Assembly: GCA_018105865.1 (NCBI GenBank)
Contig: CM030849.1
Span: forward strand, 6,003,781-6,067,780
Origin: Metaphire vulgaris
Taxonomy: Eukaryota > Annelida > Clitellata > Crassiclitellata > Megascolecidae
DNA length: 64,000 nucleotides
Direction: 5' to 3'
Every line of letters starts with the position of its first letter. Within the stretch, counting starts at the first letter, position 1. The position numbers and the translations under genes were made by a program. This document shows, in pieces, positions 21,528 through 31,556 of this stretch. The notes under the pieces were generated by a model. That model saw nothing but the letters and a program-made list of their open reading frames with translations. It was not told where the DNA came from and searched no databases.

Positions 21528-21650
21528 CATCCCTAATGAGATTAACAACGGAGAAAGATAAATGGAAAAGTTTTGTGTCTAGCTATTGCTGCTAATGAGT
21601 TGGCAGAAAGCAACTATGATTATGATGATGATGATGATGATGATGATCCC
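21528..21650 (+). mobile_element. Retrotransposon 3' tail with GAT repeats
   Basis: It reads IAANELAESNYDYDDDDDD, a C-terminal tail I associate with RTE-like elements, ending in a GAT repeat. ATCCCTAA occurs on both sides, as a target duplication. Copy A lacks it (GAGCATCATTAAGAG at about 2,936-2,950). Confidence 0.6.
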
Positions 21651-21737
21651 TAAGTTTAAAGACATGAATTGCTGTTGAAACCTGAAGGTTTTCGAAACAC
21701 ATATTTAGATAAGAAACCTTTAAATTGGCCTGGTCAT

Positions 21738-22783
21738 CTACAACAAAGACGATTCTTTAAGACATGTTTTTATCATGGATTTCATTGCTGCATATCGTTG
21801 AATGGGCATCAGACTTTTTGATGCCTCATAACTTTCGCCGAGAGTTTTAACATTTCTTTCATATACTTGAAACTGTTCTTCCAGTTCAGCAATCTCTGTA
21901 GCGAAGTTATTTAGCTCCTTGTCGATGTCTTTAGATGACAGATCTTTAAACAAAAAGTTTGCATTGAACAAAACGGCACGAGTTAATAAATAAATGAATA
22001 TTCGATGAAAGTTTATTAACTGAGACGGAGATTTGAAATTTTGAAAGTATACGAGTATCATCAGGTGTATGTGATATTTGTTCTGAATAACGTATCTACT
22101 TTTTCGCCAAAGACAGCCGCCAACAATGTTAATTAAGTAGAACGAGCTTCTATTTTAACGTATTATCTAAAATCTCCACATTTTCAGGCAGAAAGCCAGG
22201 AGAAGTAAATAACCATACAAATGCAGTACTTCATCCAAGTACAGTGATCTGCATTCACATCTACATTATTGCGACCAACAACAATAATTGTTAAACTAAT
22301 ACCATTGTGATTGCGAGAAAACGAAGAATATGAATAGGCTGACAAATCTACGGCTTAACAATAACGCTTTTTCAAAACGCAAACTGAATCAATCAACTGT
22401 TCTCTGATTGTGATAATGACAGGTCGCAATGTTGACTTACTGTCGTACAATTCCGTCTCTTTTCGCAGTGATTCGGTTGTTTTGGCAAGTTTCATGGCAT
22501 TTCCAAGTAGACCTGTGGGATGACTACTTTGACCGTCTTCTTCTTTTTCTTTCTCTTCTTCTTCATCACCATCTTTATTGTGAAAATTACGAAATTGATC
22601 AACAGCTGATTTTATCATATTCTTCAGCTTCCCATATCTAACGAGTGGAAATGTATGTTTACGTCGAATATACTCCTCTTTCAAATTAGAGAGGATAGTA
22701 CTTAGGGCGGAGACTAGTTTGCGCTTTTGCTCCAGTTGCGTTCGTTGTTCCTTGTGCTTATGAATCTGGTCTTCTGATACCAT
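21738..22783 (-). CDS. Unrecognised helical protein, paralog B (two exons, 182 aa)
   Basis: Exon 1 is 22,783-22,441 and exon 2 is 21,943-21,738, with the same phase-1 GTAAGT/AAAG intron as paralog A. The ATG at 22,783 sits in GTGACAATGG. A GTG-initiated extension to 22,804 would barely fit downstream of the predicted cap site, so it is not used. By hand alignment exon 2 matches paralog A at about 48 of 67 positions, and LSNLKEEYIR, PLVRYGKLK, MIKSAVDQF, PIQRY and MKSMIKTCL are shared. Copy B replaces the linker with an acidic run (DEEEEKEKEED) and changes several lysines of exon 2 to glutamate, so it should be more acidic. There is no signal peptide or membrane segment. No function is assigned. 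Confidence 0.78.
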
Positions 22784-22805
22784 TGTCACTTGAAGGAACG
22801 GCACC

Positions 22806-22836
22806 GCTGAGTTTGGTAACGTTATGAACGTTTATA
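22806..22836 (-). promoter_or_regulatory. Core promoter of paralog B (TATA + Inr)
   Basis: TATAAACG reads from 22,836 on the minus strand and CTCAGCG lies around 22,806-22,810. First T to Inr A is 28 bases, identical to paralog A. Sequence between the two elements and beyond is otherwise diverged, so the retained spacing suggests selection on the promoter. Confidence 0.6.
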
Positions 22837-23075
22837 CGCTGTAGATAATCCTGTAATTAATCAGTAAAAGAGGCATACGTTCGTGACAAAATAAATCTTT
22901 GGGAAAATTAGTCTGCACATTAAAGTTTTGACATTTGAAAATATAATTCTTGTCTATGCAGTTGAATCCATTGGCATACATGAAAATATGTAACTGTTCC
23001 TATATGACAATTGAAGGAAGCTACAAGAAAAAATGGCGGACTAACTACTACTTAAAATACGACTGCAAAAGAGTT

Positions 23076-25190
23076 TTCATTTGTTTAATTTTCAGTTTTA
23101 CGTAGGCCGTATACATTAAAAATAGATAGATCTATCACTTCTCGTAGCCTATACAATAAGGTCTTTCAATATTAGGAATTTAAGACATGCATCTAAACAT
23201 ATAGGCTAATGCGATGACTTGAAAACGTTCGATAAAGTCATGTAATATATATTACTATGTCACTCATGAATTACTCGATTCGAGAAACAGAAATGATACC
23301 TCTGTTTCCGTATGACAGCAATGCGTCATGTGGCAGTTCACATTTGGTGAGCGTGAGAGTATTGTTACAGTATATATCAGCACATACTAGTTCATTTGGG
23401 TTATCTACGGCGTGTACACATGCATGCTTGCAGCTAGACTATCGTCTGGTAAAAATGGCTTAGACCGAAACTCGCCGTTGTTTTGACATTGTGTTGAAAA
23501 GCGTGTTTCCAGAATTCGTAAAGCCACGTCCATTTTAAGTACCGTACGTGCAAAAATCGTGTTTATGCATGAGATAATGAGTCATGCAAATTTAGTTGAA
23601 AGCATTTGCGATGATCCAATTCAATTAAGATTTTCAGGTTACAGTACATATTATGAAATGTGTATATAAGAGCATATTGCAGATGTAGCTCACCGAATGC
23701 AGATAGGATATGCTACATTTGAAAGTGCATTTAGGTTGTCTTGTACATTAGAACTCCGTTATAACGACCCCGGTTATAAGCGCATAACTGATTATAAAGT
23801 ACTGCTATGTACGATACCGTGTGCTGCGCTACAGTATTGGGTGGTTTTGGATATAACGTAGGCCTACCTCGGATATAGCGTACTACATTTTACAGATCCA
23901 CTAAGTACGTCATAACGCGATTAGACTGTGGTGTGTAGAAACTATCTAGCAAACGGTTCGCTATAAAGCGCCGTTAACATTCAACATTTCACAGCGTCAT
24001 CTTTATCGATGAACTTCTGTAGCGCCATTTAGTAATTCTCTTGACATCAGTCGAAGGTCGCTTCCTGATTTGAATCGTAAGCTCCCATAGTCAAATCCAA
24101 CGAGTCAGTCCGACATCTTTCGCTAGATAACAACAGGCGAATGAATCACTGTCAAATTCAATAATATTTTCGTTGTCATTTTAGGGCCTAACACATCGAA
24201 TGCCTATCTAGCGAGGCGGCGCGCCCTTAGGCCTACTTAGGCACAGCCGGAGCGCTATAGACCGTACACTCGTACAGTATGCGACGTCGCATAGCGATGA
24301 TCTTGGTCTATAGCCGCCTTGCATCAGGCAACAAGACATCGTCGGCAGTGAACGTGTCAAATTAATCAATTTAGTCGAATGAACTCATGCACCTACAGTA
24401 CAGTTAGAAATTTTAGGCGAATATAGACTAATGCACGTATCGACTTCTACTATCGCGAGCCTAGACGTCACTTCAAATATCAGAACAGGCTTCATCCACA
24501 ACGCCATCGAGCTTTGCTGTTAGGTTTATATCAGAGGCGTAGCTAGGGTGTCCGGCGCCCGGGGACAAAACATACTGATGGCGCGCCCTCAAGTTTAGGA
24601 AAACCTTGACAAGCAAAAAAGATCTATATCCATACTAACGTATCCGGTGCCTCTGGACAAATCATGCTGGTGACGCCTTCCACATCAACTCCACGACAAG
24701 CAAAAACGGCGGTCGTCAACACGTACCAAGCGCTCTGACAATTTAGATTCAATCCCGTAATATACAGCTCATTTAATTTAATTGCAAAACTAAACAATTA
24801 ATCAAATTAAGAGAAAATCCAATTTTCCATTCAATTAGAAATGTCTAATCAGTGTGTATGCGTTACGTCACACGCCCAGACTATCGCCGAGTGTACGGCC
24901 AGAGTTGAGTGAGGGTCGTGGTTATAAAAAGCCAAGATGCAAGACTGCAAATTTAATATTAACCAAGGCGTACTGGTGTCTCTTTAGACGTTAAGGCTCT
25001 GTTTAATAGTAAAGCCTGCATGCGTGCGATTTGCAGCAAGCTGTTCTTGCCAACCGTCTTCCCTAGTTTGTCAGAAGAACTATAGACCTATAGGCTAATA
25101 ATATCACGGTAGATAATCTACTGTGATATTAGTATATAGGCAGGCCATATTAGGCCCTATATAACAGCCGGCTGCACTCACTGAGGCCAT
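23076..25190. other. No gene seen; transposon fragments
   Basis: About 23,750-24,150 contains CTCCGTTATAACGACCCCGG and, near the other end, CGCTATAAAGCGCC. This resembles ends of pogo/Tigger-type MITEs, and the segment merges into the dispersed repeat also at 12,930 and 56,440. A fragment with AGAGGCGTAGCTAGGGTG starts at 24,534. A 16-bp near-perfect palindrome (25,099-25,131, one-base centre) is present. No exon is recognised. Confidence 0.45.
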
Positions 25191-25603
25191 GTGTATGGAG
25201 GTATGTATACAGTACACTGTAGGCACTTATGCTGCGCTCCTGTTGGGTATATCACAGTCTACGTGATCGACACTGCAATACCTATATTTAGTCAGAATAG
25301 CGCATATAACAGCACATGCAACCAGTGGCGGTTCCAAGATTTCTTGGTGGTGGGGGGTGAAATGAATTCATTAGGAAGTTGGTGTGGGGATGAAAATAGA
25401 AGAAACAAATCAATAAACTTTGCCAAAAAGGCTGACAAAAGGGAATTTTATCCCTAATTTTACTACTACTTTTACCGAAAAAATAGGCTGACAAGCAAAG
25501 AAGGTCATCCGCAGTTTTTCCCCGTAGTTTTACTAGACTTTTACCCCAAAATAGGTACACTCCATGGTCTCTGCTGCCGTACGGAGAACCGAAGGGTTAG
25601 CGT

Positions 25604-25784
25604 CAGTGTTTATTCTAGCCACCTTGACATTGGGGGGTTGAAATATTTGGAGGACAAGATTTGTCTCTCCACGCTTTTTTTTTTTGGAGGATTTTTATCC
25701 CAAGCCAACATATACAAATTTTTTGGGGGGGGCGGGAAATTTTAAAACTTTGGGGGATCCCCCCAAGGCCTAGAATAAACACTG
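25604..25784. mobile_element. Small hAT-type element, CAGTGTTTATTCTAG family
   Basis: Perfect 15-bp TIRs CAGTGTTTATTCTAG. Flanks GTTAGCGT and ATTAGCGC match at the central six bases. Same family as 35,336-35,495. The interior is rich in GGGGGATCCCCCC-like palindromic sequence. An unrelated end, CAGTGGCGGTTCC, begins at 25,324 without a visible partner. Confidence 0.75.
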
Positions 25785-25839
25785 ATTAGCGCCTTCAGTT
25801 TTACATGGCAACGGCTGAATGAGGGCGGTTGCCAGCCTT

Positions 25840-26045
25840 TACCTCGTCGCTTTTCCTTCCACCGAGTTAACACCCGATGCACTCATTCGCAGCTGAGTCG
25901 ACTGGGGGCGCTTGGGACAGAAACAACCGAAAAGTTTCTGCCGCGACCGGGAGTTGAAACACGGTCCTCAAGATTGGCAGAACAGTGCGCTAACCACTGT
26001 TCCTCCACGCACCGTTGTGAATGACTTATCGTGCGCTAACAACCA
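25840..26045 (-). repeat. tRNA-derived SINE (reverse)
   Basis: On the minus strand, GCGTGGAGGAACAGTGGTTA (A-box region) is followed by TGTTTCAACTCCCGG (degenerate B box). The stretch CGAGTTAACACCCGATGCAC with neighbouring CTTTTCCTTCCACC closely resembles a segment present in all five minisatellite-bearing units, suggesting that the unit contains SINE-derived sequence. Confidence 0.6.
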
Positions 26046-26278
26046 TGTAATAGTAATAGTTGTATTCAGTCTTTGTAAGACGATCAAACGACAGATTATG
26101 CCAGAAGTGCAACAAATGCAGACGTTCAGAATTCGAAAGCTCGATATCGGAAATTTCCACCTGAACATACAGTACAAACAATAAAAAATTTAAGAGCATT
26201 GTTTTGATTCTCTTTCGAGTGTTTAGTTCAATTACATTAGTTCTTCCTGGAGATCATGGCGCTAAATAAGTAGTCCCC

Positions 26279-27143
26279 CTAAAGCGTGCCTAAATACAAA
26301 ACCCTTACATCTCCGTTGAATTGAGCTACAACCAATTGGCTTTGCTCCGAGTCATAATACAATCTAAACGGCTTCAGAATTCCTTCGTCTTTGCCTGTCA
26401 ACAGTGTCTTCCGAAATTGTAGGCTATCTGAATCGAATGTAGTAACTCTGTTGTTGACAAGTTCGGCCACAATAATCTGATTGTTTTTCGAATCCACGGA
26501 CAAATATTCTGGATGGATATTACGTATTCCAGAGTCACCTATTATTTGAAATTGACTTGCGATTATCTCTCCAGTGTTGCTCAATAGACTTATCGCCCAT
26601 CGTTTGTTATATTTGTGAGCGACTAGGAATTCTCCATTAGGTTTCTGAATACAATGTACTGACTTTTGAATGCCACTTGGTAAGTCAAGACAACGTAACA
26701 GATTTGCATACACGTCGTAGATTTGCAATATATTAGATGGGCTGCTTTCTATAAGGATCAATATAAGATCTTCATTGGTAAGGGGAAAAGTGTATGGCCA
26801 GTACAGACCAGATAGCCACTTTGTTATTCGATGGTCGCTTGATGTCGTCCACCAAATGCAGCAGTTACCAGCATCGGATATGTAGATGCGTTTCGATTTA
26901 TCGCTGGATCCCAAGTCGACTGGAATCTTGACTTCACGTGCTTCAACTCTGTGCCGAAAATTGAATGCATTTTTATCGTCGAAGGCGAGAATTGAACATG
27001 GCTTTCCGGCGAGAACGTAAATGTTATTCTCCAATTTAGTGACTCCGTAGACACAGTGAAGAGAAAATTGAGACATATTCAATACTTTGTCCGAGCGGGT
27101 AGAAACTAGGATGAAAGAAAATTTGAATCATAAAAGACAAGAC

Positions 27144-27193
<50 letters not shown>

Positions 27194-27645
27194 CATACAT
27201 TTATACAAGACTGAATATATAGTTTCTGCGCGGCTTATATTTGGAGTCAGGTGGAATGAACATGCCACACCATTACTGCGAGATCACCTTCATTGGCTTC
27301 GGATCTCTGAACGGATAACTTTCAAACGCTGTTGTTCAGGGCTCTGCGCGACCCGTGCTGTCCGCAGTATCTTTCGAGACTGGTACACCGACCCTCACCA
27401 ACTGACCGACGCTCACGGCTTCGATCAAGATGTCGAGTTCAGCTCGTTATCCCGCACCCATCTAAGACTGCTAAATTTGGGGACCGATCCGTTTCGAGGG
27501 GAACCCAATATTGTGAAACTCACTCCCTGAGGACATAACGAGGGAGACTACCCTCGGCCGATTCTTAGCGAAACTCAAGACGAATTTTTTCAACATTTCC
27601 TACTATGGCCTTCGCTACGCATATAGCGTTATATAAGTTATTGTT

Positions 27646-27743
<98 letters not shown>

Positions 27744-29677
27744 TACGGGCAAAGTGTGAAATAAGGCAATGTTGACATTGCCTGAAACGTTTTGCTAATG
27801 TCAACATCTTCCGATTCACACAGGCAATGTCGACATTAAATTGATAAAAAATAGAAAATTTCATGGAATATTATTTATTATTATTATTTATTTATTACAA
27901 CATAAAAAAGCCTGACAATCAGAAAAGTCATCACCACCCCATTATGACACTTGATGGACAAAAGAAAGGAAAAGAGGTATCAGCGCTGCAAAAATAAGAA
28001 CCTTCTAAACTTTTTAGGGAGACCCGTCACTAATCTTAATGGGGGAGGGTCAAAAGTTTTTTTACATAATTATAGGGGTCACTGAAAGGTGACAGTTGTT
28101 GACAAGGAGGAGGGGGCCAAAAATTGCCCAAGAATTGTTGACATAATTAATGGACTGCCCCAATATTGTAATGCGGCGATATCGAGAAACTCGCTAGGAA
28201 GCGCACCGATAGCACCAGTAACCCTGTCTACTACAGTCACATTGATGAAACATAATATATACAGTGCTATTCCATCACGAATGAAGATTTTAGGCAAAGT
28301 GTGTAGAAAATGTGAGCAAATTTCAGGCATTGCTAAACAATGCCTAAAAATCTCAGTCAATGTTGACATTGCTTGAGCGAATCGGGAAATTTTGACATTG
28401 CCTAAAAATTTCAGGCAATGTCAACATTGCCTGATTTCACACCTTGCCTGTAGCATATATAAACGAAAGTCATAGCTTTGCGATAGCCTTAGTACGAACA
28501 AATGCAAAGCAGGATAACAGAGGCAACACGATATAGGCCTACGGTCGAAATAACATATAATTAAGCTAGAAACTGAGATTAAAACATACTGGAAGTATTT
28601 ACCATTTATGCTGCCAAAACAATCTTTCGTCTTCGTCCAATATTCTAAACTCGAAGGTTCAAAGAACACATCAAATGCTGGGATATTTTGGCTCATTCGT
28701 TGAGTGTAATTTTCGAGCAGAGACAAACGTTGCGATCGAACGTCGCTAACACTGCGTACAACTTCCGCAGACGATTCGCTGCGAATCAATCTATCGCAAA
28801 AGATTTCCAGACTTTCAATAGTTGCCTGATGACACTCGGAATCTTCTTTCAGATTGTCTAGCTCCTTCAAACCCTGCTCTCTAATTGGACTTAGTTCATC
28901 TATTAAGGACTGCGTGCATCTATCGACGAATTCTTTCAACTCATGTCCTCTTCTGGCAATTTCTTTCTCTGCGGTTTCCACTCTTGTTCTCAGTTTCATC
29001 TGTTGTGTTGCAATTTTCTGAATTCTCGCTTTCGTCTCCTCTGTAAAGTCTTTCAAATCCAAGCAGGCGCGTGCAATTTCACTGCGAAAACTCGCCGTTA
29101 CTTCTTCGATATCTGAGCAATTGTGTGTATTATGTTCTTCGGCAAAGCAGAAAAGACAACTCACTTTTTTGCAATCAATGCAATATATTTCCAACTTCTT
29201 TCCCTTGTGATTGTCGCAGAGATCGATATCAACCATAGTCGCATTTTCTTTCTCTGGAGCTTCTAGGGAAATAATCGCGTGTTCTTTCAGCTCTTGAAAT
29301 CTGCTGTGATCACGACAACAGCGGATACAAATGTTTTTGCTGCACTGATTGCAATAGTGAGAAGCTTCTGGAATTTCGACTGCTTCCTCATTAACATCTT
29401 CGAGGCAGATTTCGCAATATATTGCTTCTTTGGACTTCTTGGCCATTTCTACCAACTTTGTCATAAAAGAATTTATTCGAAGACTTGCTAATCCGTCTTT
29501 GGGAATGGCGAAAGTTGTTCTGCACAGCGGACATGGCATGGAATCTTCTTTTGCCAATTTGGTTGACATTTCAATCAGACATTCGAGACAAAATGAATGA
29601 TTGCATGGAAGCATTCTAGGGTCCACGTACAGTTCAGTGCAAATGCAGCACTCTGCGATTTCTTTGACTTTTTCCAT
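26279..29677 (-). CDS. TRIM-NHL-type E3 ubiquitin ligase (two exons, 633 aa)
   Basis: Exon 1 is 29,677-28,603 and exon 2 is 27,105-26,279, joined by a phase-1 intron (donor GGTAAATAC, acceptor TTCATCCTAG). Residues 10-52 form a C3HC4 RING (C10, C13, C25, H27, C30, C33, C49, C52). B-box 1 is about 88-133 (C88, C91, C109, C112, C117, C120, H124). B-box 2 is 154-185 (C154, H157, C166, C169, C174, C177, H182, H185). A coiled coil spans about 195-320. Exon 2 encodes about 270 residues of repeated beta-strand blocks (KRIYISDAGNCCIW, EYLSVDSKNNQIIVAELVNN, RLYYDSEQSQLVVAQFNGDV) consistent with an NHL-type propeller, the usual TRIM2/3/71-like C-terminus. RING plus B-boxes predicts ubiquitin transfer in the cytoplasm, with the propeller choosing RNA or protein targets. 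The 1.5-kb intron is full of transposon DNA. A TTTTGTTTCAG acceptor-like site upstream of the ATG (about 29,735-29,745) hints at a 5' UTR intron. No frameshift is seen. Confidence 0.9.
27142..27187. repeat. AT microsatellite in the TRIM intron
   Basis: About 22 AT units. A short motif ACAAGACTGAATATAT is present on both sides (27,137 and 27,207), so the array may lie within a small duplication. Confidence 0.85.
27245..27610 (+). mobile_element. CR1/L2-like retrotransposon 3' fragment in the TRIM intron
   Basis: Antisense to the TRIM gene. Frames read RALRDPCCPQYLSRLVHRPS and PHPSKTAKFGDRSVSRGTQY, matching the C-terminal pol region at 16,330 and 54,165. It has frameshifts, is 5' truncated, and has no clear tail before the AT/TG microsatellite at 27,650. 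Confidence 0.7.
27650..27742. repeat. Compound AT/TG microsatellite
   Basis: About 30 AT units run directly into about 16 TG units, ending at the TA that borders the transposon at 27,746. Alternating purine-pyrimidine tracts of this length could form Z-DNA or cruciforms. Confidence 0.9.
27746..28450. mobile_element. TA-flanked DNA transposon with 40-bp TIRs and internal palindromes
   Basis: The left end CGGGCAAAGTGTGAAAT and inverted right end CAGGCAAGGTGTGAAAT continue into a shared AGGCAATGTTGACATTGCCT block, about 40 bases in all with few mismatches. TA borders both ends (27,744-27,745 and 28,451-28,452), as in Tc1/mariner-type insertion. The CAATGTCAACATTG palindrome recurs in variants near both ends. 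The interior open frame (28,089-28,376) reads VVDKEEGAKNCPRIVDIING. It has no family I can name and is antisense to the gene. Confidence 0.75.
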
Positions 29678-29825
29678 TTCTTCGAAAGTCGAGAAAACTT
29701 GCTCACATATTTATTGCTGCTACCAAATAAATTCTGAAACAAAACATTAAAACGTGGCCTATGTACGAGTACATTCTCAAAGTTATAAATATTTATTTTT
29801 GAAAAAGGTTCTCACATTTTCGAGT

Positions 29826-29975
29826 CAGCGCTGGGCTCCGCGCTGACCTCCGTGTTCTAGGCAAACAGCGACGTGGGTGGCTCACTCCATTAATTATACT
29901 TATAGAGTAGTTTGCCATTGCTTTTTCTAGGCCCGAGTCCGTCTTCGAAGCTTTACGCTGCTATTCATTATCTCC
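29826..29975 (-). repeat. SINE fragment upstream of the TRIM gene
   Basis: It shares CAGCGCTGGGCTCCGCGCTG, a CTCCATTAAT stretch and TTTGCCATTGCTTTTTCTAG with 15,845-15,990. It lies about 150 bases upstream of the TRIM start codon, on the promoter side. Confidence 0.6.
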
Positions 29976-30461
29976 GCCTAAGAAATGATCTCGAGACAGA
30001 CAGACATCCACGTACAAGTTGTGCTCAACGCTTCTTAACTTCGGTGTTCTAATGGAAATCGGTCGCACAACGCCAAGCAGGCCGCACAAAATTGATTAAT
30101 TATTGACCGATAAAATAATTAGAGGAATAACGAGTAACGAGGCAAGTTTGGACATTTACATTTTAGACAATATGGCAGTCTGCCGTCCTAGTTAGATGAA
30201 TATCAGACGAGAGAATATGAAAGTCGTTTCGAAAGACAGTCATTTTGTAAGTTGAACTAGCGCCATTGATATGAGAACCGAACGTCGTCATAGGAACCTG
30301 GTGGATTTGCAACAATGATTTTTGTCACGTAACCTGGTAGTATGGGTTAAAATCGTGTCTTAATCAATGGCTCGCAACTTCTGCAGGGTCTATAATTTTT
30401 CATCTTCTAAATGCCTGCGAAATAACAGGCCAATGTAAGAATCGCACAAATGACATCAAAA
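29976..30461. other. No gene seen; putative TRIM 5' flank
   Basis: Unique-looking sequence upstream of the TRIM gene. I see no strong TATA box at a useful spacing and no tandem repeat. Confidence 0.45.
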
Positions 30462-30650
30462 CAGTGGCGGCTCTAAGATTTGGCAAGTGGGGGCGTTGGG
30501 GTGGCAACTTCTAATCATGGGGGCCAACCATTTGTTGTTTAATGTATGTAGCATTAAGTATAGGGTCCCAACTGGGGGGGGGGGGGGCACGGGGAGCAGG
30601 CACTCAGTAGGGGGCACGGGCCTCCCCTGCCCCCCGGTGGAGCGCCACTG
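30462..30650. mobile_element. 189-bp hAT-type element
   Basis: Ends CAGTGGCGGCTC and (inverted) CAGTGGCGCTCC. Perfect 8-bp duplication CATCAAAA (30,454-30,461 and 30,651-30,658). G-rich interior, no coding capacity. Confidence 0.9.
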
Positions 30651-31004
30651 CATCAAAATGGTTCAAAACGTAGTGATGAGTGATGATTGCGATGATGAGG
30701 CGATTATCACATAGCTTCATACAATCAAACCAACTTCAATTAATTTATAAAGGACATTTTCATGTACTGCTAATTTCTGCACAAACTTGCGAACAAGAAT
30801 ATCGGATAAATCTCTGCATCCCCTTGTCTTTTTCAACTACTAGCCTATTATATAAACAAGAACGAAGCTTAAATAAATTATAAAGAAACTTATTTTAACT
30901 TGCTTTTGGCAAAATCAAGAATGAAAGCTCGAAAAAATGATGGAGCTCAAGCTCTTAAGAGCTTCAAACCATCGAGCTTTCCTATACTCTGGTCTAGGCA
31001 TGTT

Positions 31005-31181
31005 CAGGGTGCGATTTGTGACTGGAGCAGTGGGGGAATATTTGGGGGGAAAAGAGTTTGGGGATGCAGTTGTTTGGGAAATGTAGCAGTGGGGGATATA
31101 GCGGTGAAGGGATGTAGCAGTAGAGGGGATGCAGTTGGGCAGTGGGGGAATCTCCCCTTCACCTCTGCAAATCGCACCCTG
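31005..31181. mobile_element. 177-bp hAT-type element with perfect 14-bp TIRs
   Basis: TIR CAGGGTGCGATTTG at both ends. Flanks GGCATGTT (30,997-31,004) and GGCATGAT (31,182-31,189). The interior is a short tandem repeat of GGGATGYAGYAGT-like units. Confidence 0.88.
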
Positions 31182-31213
31182 GGCATGATTAAATAATTTT
31201 AGTTTCCTTAAAC

Positions 31214-31556
31214 CAGTGCTTTTCAACCATAATCTCCACACCCCACTGGTTGTGTACCAAAGAAACTAAGGACCTCCCACTATGATTGTACCGCGTAGCA
31301 GAGTAAACCTAATGACTAGTTAAATAGTCATACTCATCACGTCGTTCAAACTTCTAACTTCAAAGAATTTTATTTCATTCTATTGTTACTAGTTCATGAA
31401 TAGTTTGTTTCTGCGAGTTAACTTTCAATTAATTTATGCGTAAATCACGTAACTAATTACTAATTATCTTGTAATTCCATAATTGACTAAATCACGGCCC
31501 ACTTAATTTTTTTGATGCCCACAGGTGGGACATGTGTCCCAGGTTGAGAAAGAGGG
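31214..31556. mobile_element. 343-bp hAT-type element, degraded
   Basis: Left end CAGTGCTTTTCAACC and inverted right end CCCTCTTTCTCAACC. Flanks CCTTAAAC and CTTTAGAC (six of eight). The TTCTCAACC core resembles 20,834-21,189 and 48,332-48,690. Confidence 0.75.

Larger units (their letters stand above)
17735..23075. repeat. Segmental duplication, copy B
   Basis: Direct-orientation partner of 95-4,395, about 17.6-18.7 kb downstream. It is longer because it gained a 413-bp hAT element (18,972-19,384), two related small elements (19,808-19,974 and 20,386-20,562), two retrotransposon 3' fragments (about 20,165-20,360 and 21,528-21,650), a nested pair of hAT elements (20,713-21,299) and an expanded CT microsatellite (18,403-18,452). 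The paralogous gene at 21,738-22,783 is intact in this copy. Divergence is substantial, so the duplication is not recent and not an assembly duplicate. Confidence 0.85.

Noticed and set aside
28089..28376. Separate gene within the TRIM intron
   Set aside because: The frame lies inside a TIR-bounded element and matches nothing I recognise; more likely element-internal sequence.
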